Made by a program: the position numbers and the translations under genes
Notes under the pieces: generated by a model
What the model saw: the letters and a program-made list of their open reading frames with translations, nothing else
The model's database searches: none
Told to the model about the DNA's origin: nothing
Assembly: GCA_023659865.1 (NCBI GenBank)
Contig: JAGXON010000002.1
Coordinates: 1 to 64,000 of the forward strand
Direction of reading: 5' to 3'
DNA: 64,000 bases
From: Candidatus Diapherotrites archaeon LH_S9
GTDB lineage: Archaea; B1Sed10-29; WALL01; JAGXON01
Shown here: piece after piece, positions 40,307 to 51,300 of the stretch
How positions within the stretch are numbered: position 1 is the stretch's first letter
Layout of the letters: the number at the start of each line of letters is the position of its first letter

Positions 40307-42598
40307 TCATTCACCTTTTTTTCCAGCTTTTTGCTCGGCTTTCTTTCTTGAAACAAGTTCTTTAACCAAGGTTTGTTTAACCCAGTCCTTCCATTCATCA
40401 AGAGCTCTGTCGTAATCAACGTTTCCCAGCTCCCTTCTCATGTTCTCCTGGATCAAAGTGTACTTGTCGTTGGCTCTAACAGTGTACTTAGCTTCAAGCA
40501 AGTCAGGGATACTGTACTCCTGCTTCATGTCGACAAGAAATCTTTTGGCTTTCCCTCTGTGAAGTATGTCCGCCCAAATCCTTTCTTTACTCATTCCTCT
40601 TTCATCACTAAGCCCGTCGAACAACGGCGAGTTGTTGAGTATCGTGTCTTTTTTGATGTGCCAGCTGTCGGTCTTTGGAGTGTAATCCATAAGTTCAGTA
40701 AACCCGCCTTCAGCTTCAGGATCCTCTTTCCACTTCTTGCCAACTTCAGTGACCTGCACGACTCTTCTGTGCCTGCGGATAGATCCCTTGAACCTGACTG
40801 GAGCGCACACAACAACGCAGTCCGTAGCCTTGAAAGAAGTTGTTGGCACGTCAAGGTCGTTAACGATTCGGTCCCAGACCGAATAAGCACTTTCTCCGTG
40901 AATGGTTCCCATCACAACGTTTCCGACGGCTCCGACTCTCATGGCTTCGTAAAGGGTTTGCGCTTCCTTGGATCGAACTTCTCCCATAATCAAACAAGAG
41001 TCTCCAAGCCTTAGAGCGGTTCTTAGCGCGTCTGAAGGACTGACTTCTGATCCGATTGCGCCAGCGCTGATAGGGCTCCTGGTCTTTAATCTCTGGATGT
41101 TGAAACCGATTTTTCTCATGTATCCTACGGGAATTTCAAGCGTGTCCTCGATAGTGATTATCCTTAATGACGGCAGGATCTCGAGCATGAGACTCATCAT
41201 CAAGCTGCTTTTTCCAGCTCCACGGCTGCCTGTAACTAAAGTACTGGCCTGCGCGTCAATCAAGTAAGATAAGAGTCCGGCCAGCTTCCAGCTGACCATG
41301 TCAACTTCGATGAATTGTGGTAGAGTCCAAGGAGTTTCTTTATGAATTCTTAGAGCGAATGCGATTCCATCAGGCGATAGTGGTTGCCCGATAGTGGCGA
41401 CTCTGGTGTGGTACTTCACTAGATCCATGTCGAGCACGGGGTGTGCTTCGTCGAAAGGTCTTCCTGACAGTGATCTAAATCTGGAGACAATGCTTTCTGC
41501 TTCGTCATGCGAGAAAATTACATTGGTCTGGCAGGATCCGTAGTCTCCGTGAACTACGTAAACAGGTTTTTGACCGAGCGGTGCGTCCATGTAGACATCT
41601 GTAAGCCTTTGGTCAGATAACAGAAGACCCATTATTCCGAATCCGATTGTGTATCTTGCAACGATTCCTGCTAATTCAGAGGTTTCTTCTGGACTGATTT
41701 CTATGTCGTTCTGGTTTGCTATGTCGGTTATCGTGGTTTCGTAAATTCTTTTGAAGTAGTCAGTTGATTTTGATATGTCTGTGAATTTCATTCCTTCCGG
41801 GTGGTAAGTGCTGACTCTTTCCTTGGTTTTGCTCATCAAGAAGTAGTGTTCCGGACTTAAGGAGTATTCCGGTGGATCGATGTGGTACAAGTACTCTACT
41901 TTTTCAGGGTGCTTATAGATCTTGACTTCGCTTCCTTTAATCGTGTACTGGTCCACTAGCTCGATTTCTTCCGGTAGCTCGAACACAAGTCTTGAGCCAA
42001 TGAACGACGGTTTCAGCTGAGCCTCGAATAATGAGTGGTAAATGGTTCTGCCTGAAGGCATTTCCTTAAGTTTCCTCAAGTACTTTTTCAGTCTCTGTAT
42101 CAATTCAGTTGCTTCCAGCTTGGACTTGATGTACTCAAGTGTCTTAATGTACCTTTTGCTGCATTTCTTGTCCGTGCCTTTAAGTTTCTTGGCTCGGTTC
42201 CTCTCCCTTTTCAGTATCTTCAGTAACTTGACGTAAGCTTTGACTGGATCGGTTCTCAACAGATCTGAAGCAATGTTCACGACCGTGTCATGCCTTTCTG
42301 AGTGAGGTTTATTGCATTCATCAGCCTTGATCATCGAGCCGGCCCAGACTCCTTTCACTCGGAACTGTCGGATCAGGTCCGAGATTTCTTTGAGCAAGGA
42401 GGTTTGTTCTTCGTCGTAAACTCTCTCGTAAACTTCTGCGAGAACGAGTACGTCTGCATCCGTCTTACCTAGATACTGGATGGCTTCAGCCATTCTTTGA
42501 GGATAGTCCGCGATGCTCGGACCGTACGGAGAAGACCTACAGTCTATGACTAGGTACTTTTTTCCTCCTTCAGTCTTAACATGATAGTCAGCAGGCAT
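40307..42598 (-). CDS. Third type II/IV secretion ATPase (archaeal pilus type)
   Basis: 763 residues from the ATG at 42598 (MPADYHVK), chosen because the 25 residues upstream fall in the promoter region and GGTGATG precedes this ATG. An N-terminal domain (1-180) unlike the other two ATPases is followed by the ATPase core: Walker A GSRGAGKS (457-464), IEDTLE, Walker B CLIMGEVRS, His box GTIHGES. It starts the minus-strand operon and drives the fused platform protein and seven pilin-like subunits that follow. The promoter is shared divergently with the archaeosortase gene. Confidence 0.88.
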   Translation of the reverse strand: MPADYHVKTEGGKKYLVIDCRSSPYGPSIADYPQRMAEAIQYLGKTDADVLVLAEVYERVYDEEQTSLLKEISDLIRQFRVKGVWAGSMIKADECNKPHSERHDTVVNIASDLLRTDPVKAYVKLLKILKRERNRAKKLKGTDKKCSKRYIKTLEYIKSKLEATELIQRLKKYLRKLKEMPSGRTIYHSLFEAQLKPSFIGSRLVFELPEEIELVDQYTIKGSEVKIYKHPEKVEYLYHIDPPEYSLSPEHYFLMSKTKERVSTYHPEGMKFTDISKSTDYFKRIYETTITDIANQNDIEISPEETSELAGIVARYTIGFGIMGLLLSDQRLTDVYMDAPLGQKPVYVVHGDYGSCQTNVIFSHDEAESIVSRFRSLSGRPFDEAHPVLDMDLVKYHTRVATIGQPLSPDGIAFALRIHKETPWTLPQFIEVDMVSWKLAGLLSYLIDAQASTLVTGSRGAGKSSLMMSLMLEILPSLRIITIEDTLEIPVGYMRKIGFNIQRLKTRSPISAGAIGSEVSPSDALRTALRLGDSCLIMGEVRSKEAQTLYEAMRVGAVGNVVMGTIHGESAYSVWDRIVNDLDVPTTSFKATDCVVVCAPVRFKGSIRRHRRVVQVTEVGKKWKEDPEAEGGFTELMDYTPKTDSWHIKKDTILNNSPLFDGLSDERGMSKERIWADILHRGKAKRFLVDMKQEYSIPDLLEAKYTVRANDKYTLIQENMRRELGNVDYDRALDEWKDWVKQTLVKELVSRKKAEQKAGKKGE

Positions 42599-42620
42599 GG
42601 CATCACCACAATATATAATT

Positions 42621-42649
42621 AATTCTTTATAACCACAAAATTCTTTATA
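42621..42649. promoter_or_regulatory. Divergent promoter region with direct repeat AATTCTTTATA
   Basis: AATTCTTTATA occurs at 42621-42631 and 42639-42649 (spacing 18). Read on the minus strand both are TATAAAGAATT boxes upstream of the ATPase gene; on the plus strand TTTATA at 42644-42649 is about 37 bases from the archaeosortase ATG. It may be a double TATA box or a repeated regulator site that links both operons. Confidence 0.45.
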
Positions 42650-42685
42650 CTTACTAAGGAAATAAAAGAACAATCATCCTATTAA

Positions 42686-43222
42686 ATGTTGATGTTGGAA
42701 GACCGATCAGAACAAATAAAGGGACTGAAATTCCTTTTCCTCACACTAGCAGGAGCAGGAGCAATATATTTCCTGATCCTTCCTCTAATGCTTCCAATTC
42801 TGCAGGAAATAACTGCCAGGATCTCTTCAGCTTTCCTGAACGTTTTAGGCGTAAGCAGCAGGTTCTTCGCAGGCTCGCCACCGCAAGTAAGTTTCAACGG
42901 AACTAAAGCACTGATTGAACCACTTTGCGCGGGCGACATCGAGATAAGTTTTTTGGTCGCAGCAATCCTGGCAACCGCTGACAGAAGGTGGAGAAAAAGA
43001 ATTTTTGGAGCCATCACTAGTTTTTTTTCTGTTTTCCTGGTTCTGAACCCGCTAAGAATAAGTTTAACTCTGGCTGGTGGAACCTGGTTCGGTTTCAAGG
43101 CCCTGGTTTTCCTTCATTCAGTGCTTTTCAGGATCACTTTGCTTGTCTCGGTTCTTGGAGTCTATGCTGTGTGGTACCTCCATCCTTTTATTACAAAGAA
43201 ATATAAAGAGGGATCAAGATGA
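42686..43222 (+). CDS. Archaeosortase/exosortase family protein
   Basis: 178 residues with five to six membrane helices. The catalytic triad of the family is visible: Cys81 (EPLCAGDIE), Arg124 (LNPLRIS) and His144 (VFLHSV), with the DRRWRKR basic loop after the Cys helix. These enzymes recognise C-terminal tripartite signals on exported proteins and cleave or transfer them, often to a lipid or glycan anchor. The gene overlaps the following 697-residue exoprotein by GTGA-type overlap and stands before the giant surface protein array. The target cannot be named; the 1460-residue protein has a candidate tail. Start may be the second ATG at 42692. Confidence 0.82.
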   Translation: MLMLEDRSEQIKGLKFLFLTLAGAGAIYFLILPLMLPILQEITARISSAFLNVLGVSSRFFAGSPPQVSFNGTKALIEPLCAGDIEISFLVAAILATADRRWRKRIFGAITSFFSVFLVLNPLRISLTLAGGTWFGFKALVFLHSVLFRITLLVSVLGVYAVWYLHPFITKKYKEGSR

Positions 43223-45312
43223 AGACCTGGCAAAAAACAAATGAAAAAGGATTCTCCGTGTTCACCCCGATGGTCGGAGCCCTCATCATAGCAATCGCGA
43301 TGCTCATCATTGCCTCAATCATCCAGAACGAAAGAGTGAACATGGCCGGCCTCATCCAAAGCTACAGAACCTCTAAGATGGCTGGGATGTCGAAAGAGAT
43401 AAAGAGCAGGACGGTCGGGCACCTCAGATCCGAGATAAACTCAAAGCTATCGCAATCTGACACGATGGTGATACTTGTTCCTCCTTATAACTGCACTAAC
43501 AAAGAAGTCAATGAAGCGTTTGACACAATGCATGAAGATTACGAAGGTAGTAACCGGAATGTTTGCGTTAACAGAACCCTTCACGAGCTTGGTGAAACTT
43601 TAGGAGCTAAGTTAGGAGGAGTAACTTTGCTTGAAAGCACTATGGAGGCAGTTGTTGAAAATGTTGTTGGGCGAGGAATGATTATGGATGTGAGGCCGGG
43701 AGACTTCACCGGTATGGGGGATGTTTTGCAGGAAAGAAAGTTGCTTGATTGTGGTGAAGAAGAGTGCAGTGACGGGCGGATAAAATTCACAGTTAATTTC
43801 ACTAAGATAAAGGATAGGCCGATTGCGATAGTTGAAACGAACGAGAGCTCTATCAAGGTTTACGCAGACCCAGTAGTGAAGAAGTACACGACTACAGAGC
43901 CTTACGGTCTTTACGCATTTCATCTGGGGAACAGCTTCCAGAACTTCACCTTGATGAACAAATCCTGGCACAACGCCGGAGGACTAGCAGAAGACCCTGG
44001 AGGGCGAGAAGGAAACCCTGAAGATCATCCGGGGGAAAAAGGCGCAATAGAAGAGGGTTGGGGTAATGGAAGCCAGTGGTATCACTATAATTACGTGGTT
44101 CACAAGCGTTACGCAGGAGCCGATCCAAACAGGGTGGAGTACGGTACTGAGTACCGAACAGGATTCAACCAGAGCATTGACAATAAACCGATCAATTTAA
44201 CGAAAGAGCTGAAAACTTATTTAGAAGACTTCAAAGAAGAGTGGGGTGGAGATCCTCCAAACTGGAGGGACTCGAGCGGGATGAGAGCCGACATAATCCG
44301 AGAACCAGTCGAGGATTACACTCGTTCTGAAGAAGCTGGAGATGAGCCAATTGGAGGTGAGCCAATTGGCAGATGGTCCATAGATAATACACCCACTGAG
44401 TTAGGCTGGGACCAATTAAAGCATTTCGTGAACGGGAATTTAACAAAACACTCTTCAGGAATAGAACCAGGAGTAAGTGCTCTAGAAAAACTTTACTGGA
44501 CCGCAGAGAGCATTGAACCAGGAGGAGACTTAAGAAAACCAAGCGACGGCCGGTATTCAGAGAGCCATAACTATCTCCCAAATCTCAGTACTGGCGCCCC
44601 ACCTTCAGACGGAATAGAAATCTCGCCAGCAATAAACTCTACTCACAAGTACAGCGAGAGAAGAAACTCGTCCATGCTCAGCGCACTACAAAAAATTCAG
44701 AAGAGCTTGGACGAGAACGACGAAGTCAAAATCGGTTTAGGATTTACAGACGAAACCCCTAAGTACACGCTGAACGTGACAAGCACTCAGTTCTTTTCAG
44801 TTTCTGAAGGAGATTATCAAGACGCATCGAACTGGGAGTGCGGCCAATTCATAACGCAGTACATGACCAATCATTCAGACTACGGTAATGTAGACGATAC
44901 CTTAAGTGCGTTTCATGGGCCAGATTCTTGCCCGCAAGAAAGGGAAGGAAGTAATCAAAATTGTCCGTGGTTTTATTCTCTTCCAGTTAACTTCACTTGC
45001 GAAACTAAAGTACTGGTTGGAGTTAAGGAAAAGCATGAGCTCTACAGGAGTAATCACACTCATCCAGGGCAAGAACCTTCAAGAAAAGTTTTTCAAGCAA
45101 CTTTCTTCAGGATAAAAAGAAGTTACAACGAACCCGAGAACTATGATCTGTGGGAACACTCATCCGCGGACCCGAACAAGATGGAGAGCGATCGAAACCA
45201 GTTAAAAGAAGAATCAATGGAAGACTTCACTGTAAGAGAGTGTAATTACTCGGTGAGCATAAACCAAGAGGAGGAACTGGAAAAAAGCAGTATTGACTGT
45301 CCCCCCTTATGA
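43219..45312 (+). CDS. Large pilin-like exoprotein (697 residues)
   Basis: The N-terminus reads KTNEKGFSVFTPMVGALIIAIAMLIIASII: a class III signal sequence (EKG) and pilin-type core helix, on a protein far larger than normal pilins. The exported body is rich in sequons, Asp, Glu and Trp with about a dozen Cys, and contains the small duplication DEPIGGEPIG. No family recognised. Coupled to the archaeosortase gene by overlap. A very large tip pilin or surface adhesin is plausible. Confidence 0.6.
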   Translation: MKTWQKTNEKGFSVFTPMVGALIIAIAMLIIASIIQNERVNMAGLIQSYRTSKMAGMSKEIKSRTVGHLRSEINSKLSQSDTMVILVPPYNCTNKEVNEAFDTMHEDYEGSNRNVCVNRTLHELGETLGAKLGGVTLLESTMEAVVENVVGRGMIMDVRPGDFTGMGDVLQERKLLDCGEEECSDGRIKFTVNFTKIKDRPIAIVETNESSIKVYADPVVKKYTTTEPYGLYAFHLGNSFQNFTLMNKSWHNAGGLAEDPGGREGNPEDHPGEKGAIEEGWGNGSQWYHYNYVVHKRYAGADPNRVEYGTEYRTGFNQSIDNKPINLTKELKTYLEDFKEEWGGDPPNWRDSSGMRADIIREPVEDYTRSEEAGDEPIGGEPIGRWSIDNTPTELGWDQLKHFVNGNLTKHSSGIEPGVSALEKLYWTAESIEPGGDLRKPSDGRYSESHNYLPNLSTGAPPSDGIEISPAINSTHKYSERRNSSMLSALQKIQKSLDENDEVKIGLGFTDETPKYTLNVTSTQFFSVSEGDYQDASNWECGQFITQYMTNHSDYGNVDDTLSAFHGPDSCPQEREGSNQNCPWFYSLPVNFTCETKVLVGVKEKHELYRSNHTHPGQEPSRKVFQATFFRIKRSYNEPENYDLWEHSSADPNKMESDRNQLKEESMEDFTVRECNYSVSINQEEELEKSSIDCPPL

Positions 45313-45320
45313 CTTAATCC

Positions 45321-45347
45321 TTATTAATAAGTAAATTAATAAGTAAA
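45321..45347 (+). promoter_or_regulatory. AT-rich promoter with tandem 12-base repeat before the first giant gene
   Basis: TTAATAAGTAAA is repeated head to tail at 45324-45335 and 45336-45347, overlapping the palindrome TTATTAATAA (45321-45330). It lies 30-56 bases before the ATG at 45377, which also has GAGGTAA as a ribosome binding site. Probably promoter plus operator. Confidence 0.45.
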
Positions 45348-45376
45348 AACAATACCGATCACCTCGAGGTAAACAA

Positions 45377-48300
45377 ATGTCTCTCTCAGATATATACTTC
45401 AAACTGGAAGACAAGTTCTACGACATGACCGACGCCATTGACAACGCCGGCATACCAATCTACAGTATTATTGACCCAATTGAAAACGCAGGAATACCTA
45501 GCTTCCCCTTAACTATTGCAGTAGTGCTAATAATAATTGCACTAGCCGGCTACTTCTTCATGGGAGCTGCTCCAGCAGGAGGAGGAGAAGTGGGCATTCA
45601 AATAAGCGCTAACGGAGAATTAAGACAAGGAGCAATAGTTAAAGCCTCTCAAGAAGGAGCCGAGAAAACATCGGGCACGACCAACAAAGAAGGGATGGTA
45701 GGCCTTTCCCTAAATTCTGACGAGACATACAAAATAGAAGTGACTGCAGAAGGCTGTACAACATATAGAGAAGCAGTCAAGCCATCTGAAGAAGCTCTAC
45801 CTCTTAGCTTCACTCTTCAGTGCGCTGAAGGAGGAGAAGAAGAAGCTTGCTTCGGAATAAGCAAGAGCATTGAAGTAACTCAACTACAAGGACCTCAAGG
45901 ATTCCCCCCAGAAGACTGTGCAGTAAGAGTACACAAAAAAGACGGAGGAGCCGTACCCCTAAACTGGAACGCAACCAACGGGAAACTAAGAATAAACGAG
46001 CCATCAGACACCTGCCCCCCAAAAAAATCAGATGTGATAATAGACTGTAACACGCTCGAGTACAAAGGAACAATAAGCACAATGCTCGAAGAACTCTCAT
46101 TATACGGATCCCTCGAGATGACAGAAAAAACAGATCAAGCAGAACAAGAAGAAGAAGGGGAAGAAGCACACTCCCTCATAAGCGCTGACATTAAAACAAT
46201 GTCAACTCAAGGAGTACCACTCGAAGGAATCGTAGTCAAAACAGTAGACGAAGAAGGAAACAAACTAGACCTCGGTTTCGAAAACACCGTGACCGAAACA
46301 ACAACAGGACCGAACGGAAACGCGATAATAAAACTTCCTTCAGGACAAGACTTCTGGATCCAAGCCAACGACCCGCAAGGAGCGTACCAATCTATCTCGC
46401 CAGACAACATGTACACCGCAACCTCAACTCAAGCACAACAAACCATTTCAGTCACTTTAAGCAGAGGATACGAAACCACGATCATAGCAAAAGAAAAAGC
46501 CACACAAAACCCGATAAGGAACGCGAAAATCTCCGTGAAAACCAATGAAAAAACAATAACACAAGGATACACAAACGGAGAAGGAAAATTCGTCACCACA
46601 CTCATAAAAAACCAGCAATACACTACAAACGTCAGACACCCTCAATACGGATCAAAATCAGTTCAACTCCAAGGAGGAGGCACAAAAACAGTTTACCTCG
46701 AAGAAATAGACCAAACAAAAGCCGGAACGCTTACAGTTGACGTTAAAAGCAGTCACGATCTTAAAGAATCGTTCTCAGACGTGAAGCTAGAGCTCGTTTC
46801 AACCAAAAACAACACTGTCTGGATGGAAAAAACCACCGGACCAGACGGAAGAGCCTACTTCGAAAACGTGATGAGAGGAGATTACTTCCTGAAAGCACTG
46901 CCGCCCGGGGGAGTTAGATACCAGAAGTTCGACCAGTTCTCAATCAGTGCAAGAAACACCACACAAAAACAACTGGAAGTAACTCCCGCACAAAGAGACA
47001 TAACTGTCAAAACCGAAATCTACTCAGAAAACGTGGATAGACCAATAAGAAAACAAGGAGTAAGAGTAGAACTCTGGGACCAGAACTACCAAGAAAGAAT
47101 CGGAGTAAGGCAGAGCGGAAAAACAAGAAAAGTAAAGTTCACAGTCGACAGAGAAAGAAGAATATTCCTCATAGCAGAATTCGTCGACAACCAAGGAACT
47201 AAATACGGTCCACTCAAAACCAGTCCATTCAAACCACTTCAAGACGAAGAAAAAACACTAACACTCCAAACAATCTCAGAAACCGTAAACCTCGAAGCAC
47301 CAAACCAAATCATTGCAGGAAAAGAAAGAACAGCAGAATTACACTTATCTCTTCCAAGATACAAAGTACAGCAAAACTACCAGAACGCTTACATAGAATT
47401 CTTCACAGGAACTCCAGGAAACCTCGGAAGCCTTCAAAAAACACCAGTAGTCGTGAACCCTGTAAGCCTGTCGGACTTCGCAAGCCAAGACCCTTACATT
47501 GACTCGATAAAGAAAAGCAACGAATACTCGTACGGAACCGAACCCTCTCCAGACAAAACAGGCACTTCAAAGTACTTGAAAGTCAATGTAGCCCAGTACC
47601 AAGACCCCACCACCTACACAATCGACATCCCGCTCTACGCAAAAGCTATGGCATCAGGAAAAACCAAACTAAGCTACAGAGCAGTCTGGACAACACCAGA
47701 AGGAAACGAAGTAACCTCTCACCAAGGCAAATGGAAAGAAAAACAAATAGAAGTATTCCCATCTCAAACCAACCAATACCACGAACTGGAAACAGGACCA
47801 TTCTACTCCTACAGCTCCTGGCTAACCGAAACAAAAACCGGTTCACCACAACAAAAAATAAGCACCACCAAAAACAGTTACTTCTACAGCCACCTCAAAG
47901 CCAAGGCAAGAACAAGAACAGATCGATGGGGCTTGAAAGTAACCAACATCCCGGACAATGCAGAAGGAGTTAGCTATGAAGGAAGAGTAGTCAAAGAAGG
48001 TAGCACGATACCTATTCCAAAAACTAGTGTGAGCGGAAGCGATTTCAAGATAGAGTCAACCGATCCAGCTTACTCACTTACAAAAGACGATGTCGTGGAA
48101 TTTACCATTACAATGCAAGCAAAAGAAGAAGGAGAAGCTTCTCTTGCACTATTCAACGACTTCAACAACGCCCTAGAATACACTGTGACCGGGAAATCAA
48201 AAGAAGAAGAAACAATCGTTTCCGGAGTCACGGCAGCCCTAACCACAAAATCAAACTTCTGCACCCGGCACTACGACAACCAACAAGGCGACTGCTGGTA

Positions 48301-51300
48301 CTCGTACAACCCAGAAGAAGAAACCTTACCAGCCAACTCAAAAGACCTGAAATTCATCACAAACCTACAGGCAAGCGAATCCCGAAAAGTGAACGTCAAA
48401 TTCCAAGGCGGTCAAAGCATAGAATTCACTGAAAACGAGCAAAACACTTTATTGAAGCAAGTTGAAGCACCGGAAGAAATCGAAATAGATGCAGAAGGAA
48501 CCGCGATAACCAACGAAAAACTAAACGTATTTATCTGGGAACAAGGCACGCAACAACCAACCGAACCATGGGCTCAAGTCACATATGGACCAACAGACTA
48601 CAAGATGAGTACCACACCAATCGATAACGGTAAAGTAAAACAAAGCTATAGCCAGCAAACCGATGAAATCAGGATCACAGTAACAAAAGAAACCGCTCAA
48701 ATAATAGAGAATGTTGGAGCCAACGTGCTAAAACGGAACAGAGTAAAATTAACTTCACCCGGCTGGAGCGAATCAAGATACGCTTACCTAGACAACCAGC
48801 AAGAACAAAACGTATTCACGCTCTCAATCGACCCCGAAAAAACACTGGAACAAAACGTTAAAATAACTGCAGAAAGCGATAAATTCGGTAAGATAGAAGA
48901 AGAAAAATCAGTGAAAAGCATTTCATTCGAACCAGAATTCCCTCACTTCTTCCAAGAAAGCGTGGCAATAAGAAAAGAGACCAGACCAAACACGATCACA
49001 ATTTCAAGCACCTGGGACAAACCAATAAGCGTGAGCGCATCAGAACTAAAAAGAACAGGATTCAAAATCACTCAAACAGCAAAAACGTTTTACAGCGGAG
49101 GAAACGACGTAAAAGAAACCATTGAAGACACAAGCAACATCACGATACCGCCAGAAGGAAAAGCAAAGATAAGCATCGTTGGCAAAGCAACAGACGCCAA
49201 ATGCAGGCTACAACAACCAGTTTCAGTAATCGATCTCGATGTACAAGAAGTGCCTGGAACCAAACACTACTCTTTCGAATTCAACTGCACGGTCGGAGAA
49301 CAACCAGAAAAACAGATACAAACCGTTAAAAGCTACTTCATAAGAGAAACCGAGTCACCCGCGCTCGTCAACAGGTTCAGCTGCCCAGTCGACACAAGAC
49401 AAGGAAAATACGCTTACATCTGCGACTCTCAACAACTAGGAATCGCTTTAGGAGACGCGGCAGACGATCTGCTAGAACACCGGCAAGTAGTAAACCACAC
49501 GTACTACTACGCCTTCGGAAACGACAGGCTAACGGCCCTGGAACTAAGAGAAATAGCTAAAGACCACGACTTCGACCACATCATCAACGCCTACGGAAAA
49601 AAAGAAAGCGCAGCAAAAACAGCTGCATCAGACCTAGTGCTCGACGGCAAAATAGACTGCGGAGTTATAAAAGCAACCGTGGAAAAAATCAACAACGACA
49701 ACGACGTCAAAATCAACTTCGAAAAAACAGGAGACGCAACATGGTGCAGCAGAACAGGAAGCAACGAAGAAATGGCCACGTACTTCATGAGTTTACTTAA
49801 CTACAACAGAGACTTAAGACCGAACCTAGGAAAATTCTACTCGTTCGCTCAAGACACTGACGCAGAACTAATGGTAAAAGGACTTCAAGAAGCAAGAAAA
49901 AAAGGAAACCAGATCAAGAACTCAATGCTCTTCTCATACGACTCAGAAGGAATCAGTCCAGGAACACTCATCTCATCCAGAACAGGAGGAGCAGCAAGCA
50001 GCAAAATATACTACAAAGAATGCGCGCTAAACAACGCTGCAGGATGCCCAGAATTCGCTAGAAATAGTTTCACTCAACCCGCAATCGGTTACCTGAACGT
50101 CAACCAATTCAACGACGTGAAAATAGGCATGGTTTACAACGTGTCAAGCATCACTAGGCAAGAGCTCAGAGAATACCGAGCGCTCTACATGACTAGACTC
50201 GCGCAACTAGCATCCGGAGACACAGTAAACGCTCAATTTAGTTCAACAGCCTGGAGCTTCACTGTAAAAGCAAACGGAGAAAAAGGACTCATTTACAACC
50301 CAGCAGACGATGATAACAAAGAACAAGTAGTAGACTTGACCGCACCAGAAATCACTGAATTCAAGCTAAAAGGAGAAGACTTCTACGGAGAACCAAACAA
50401 AGAACTAACAGGAAAAACAGACTTAAAAGCCAAAATAAAAGCAAATGGAGACATATCCTACTGCACCATCGTGAACGTCAAGCCAAACGGAGAAGAAACC
50501 GAAGGAAAAAACGTCTCAGGATTCAAACCATTCGGAGACCAAAAAACCGTTCTAGCGGACTTCAAAATACTGAGCGGTTCAGGAATTAAAACAGCAAGAG
50601 CCTGGTGCTACGAGCACGGAGTACCTTCACACAAAAAAGGAGACGGAATAGTGCTCGACGAATCAGGACTAAAACTCATTCCAGCACTACCCAGCCTGTA
50701 CACGCTTGACTTTAAATCCGAAAGATTCCCTAACCTTGGAGCAATTAAAAACGTTAGAAGCCGGTACTCGCAACCAGACTACTGCTGGATGGAACTATCA
50801 AATTACGACAAACCAACAGAAGGAGAAATGCAAGCAGAAGCCACCAAGAACACGATCTGTGGCAACGATGAAGACGAGAACGCGAACGGTTATCAAGACG
50901 ACGGATGCGGATGCACAACCATACACAAAGAAGACGAAAAGGATGAAGAAAGCTGCGGTCCATTCCCAGAAGGAGCAGCAAATGAAGGAATATTCTTCTA
51001 CACGACACCAGTGCACTTCCAAACCCCAGTCATCACCAACGAAATGGCTACAGAAAAAATTGAGACTGAAGTATACTGTAGGAACAAAGCAGGCAACGAA
51101 CAAGAAATGCTCACGAAAGACGGAAAAACAATGAAGTTATACAAATGGAGCCAGCAAGTACCTGACTTCAAGCTCCCGGAAGACCTAACTCTCGCCCTCC
51201 CAGACCTGCCTGACGTGAGAGAAGAATCCTTCCGAATCTACCAAACAGACTCAGATTTAGTAAAAGAAAGAGATATCAACCCTGCAACAATCATCTCTAA

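Noticed and set aside
42599..42673. 25-residue N-terminal extension of the third pilus ATPase
   Set aside because: It would be translated from the divergent promoter region and contains the repeated TATAAAGAATT boxes; the ATG at 42598 has a ribosome site and fits family N-termini.
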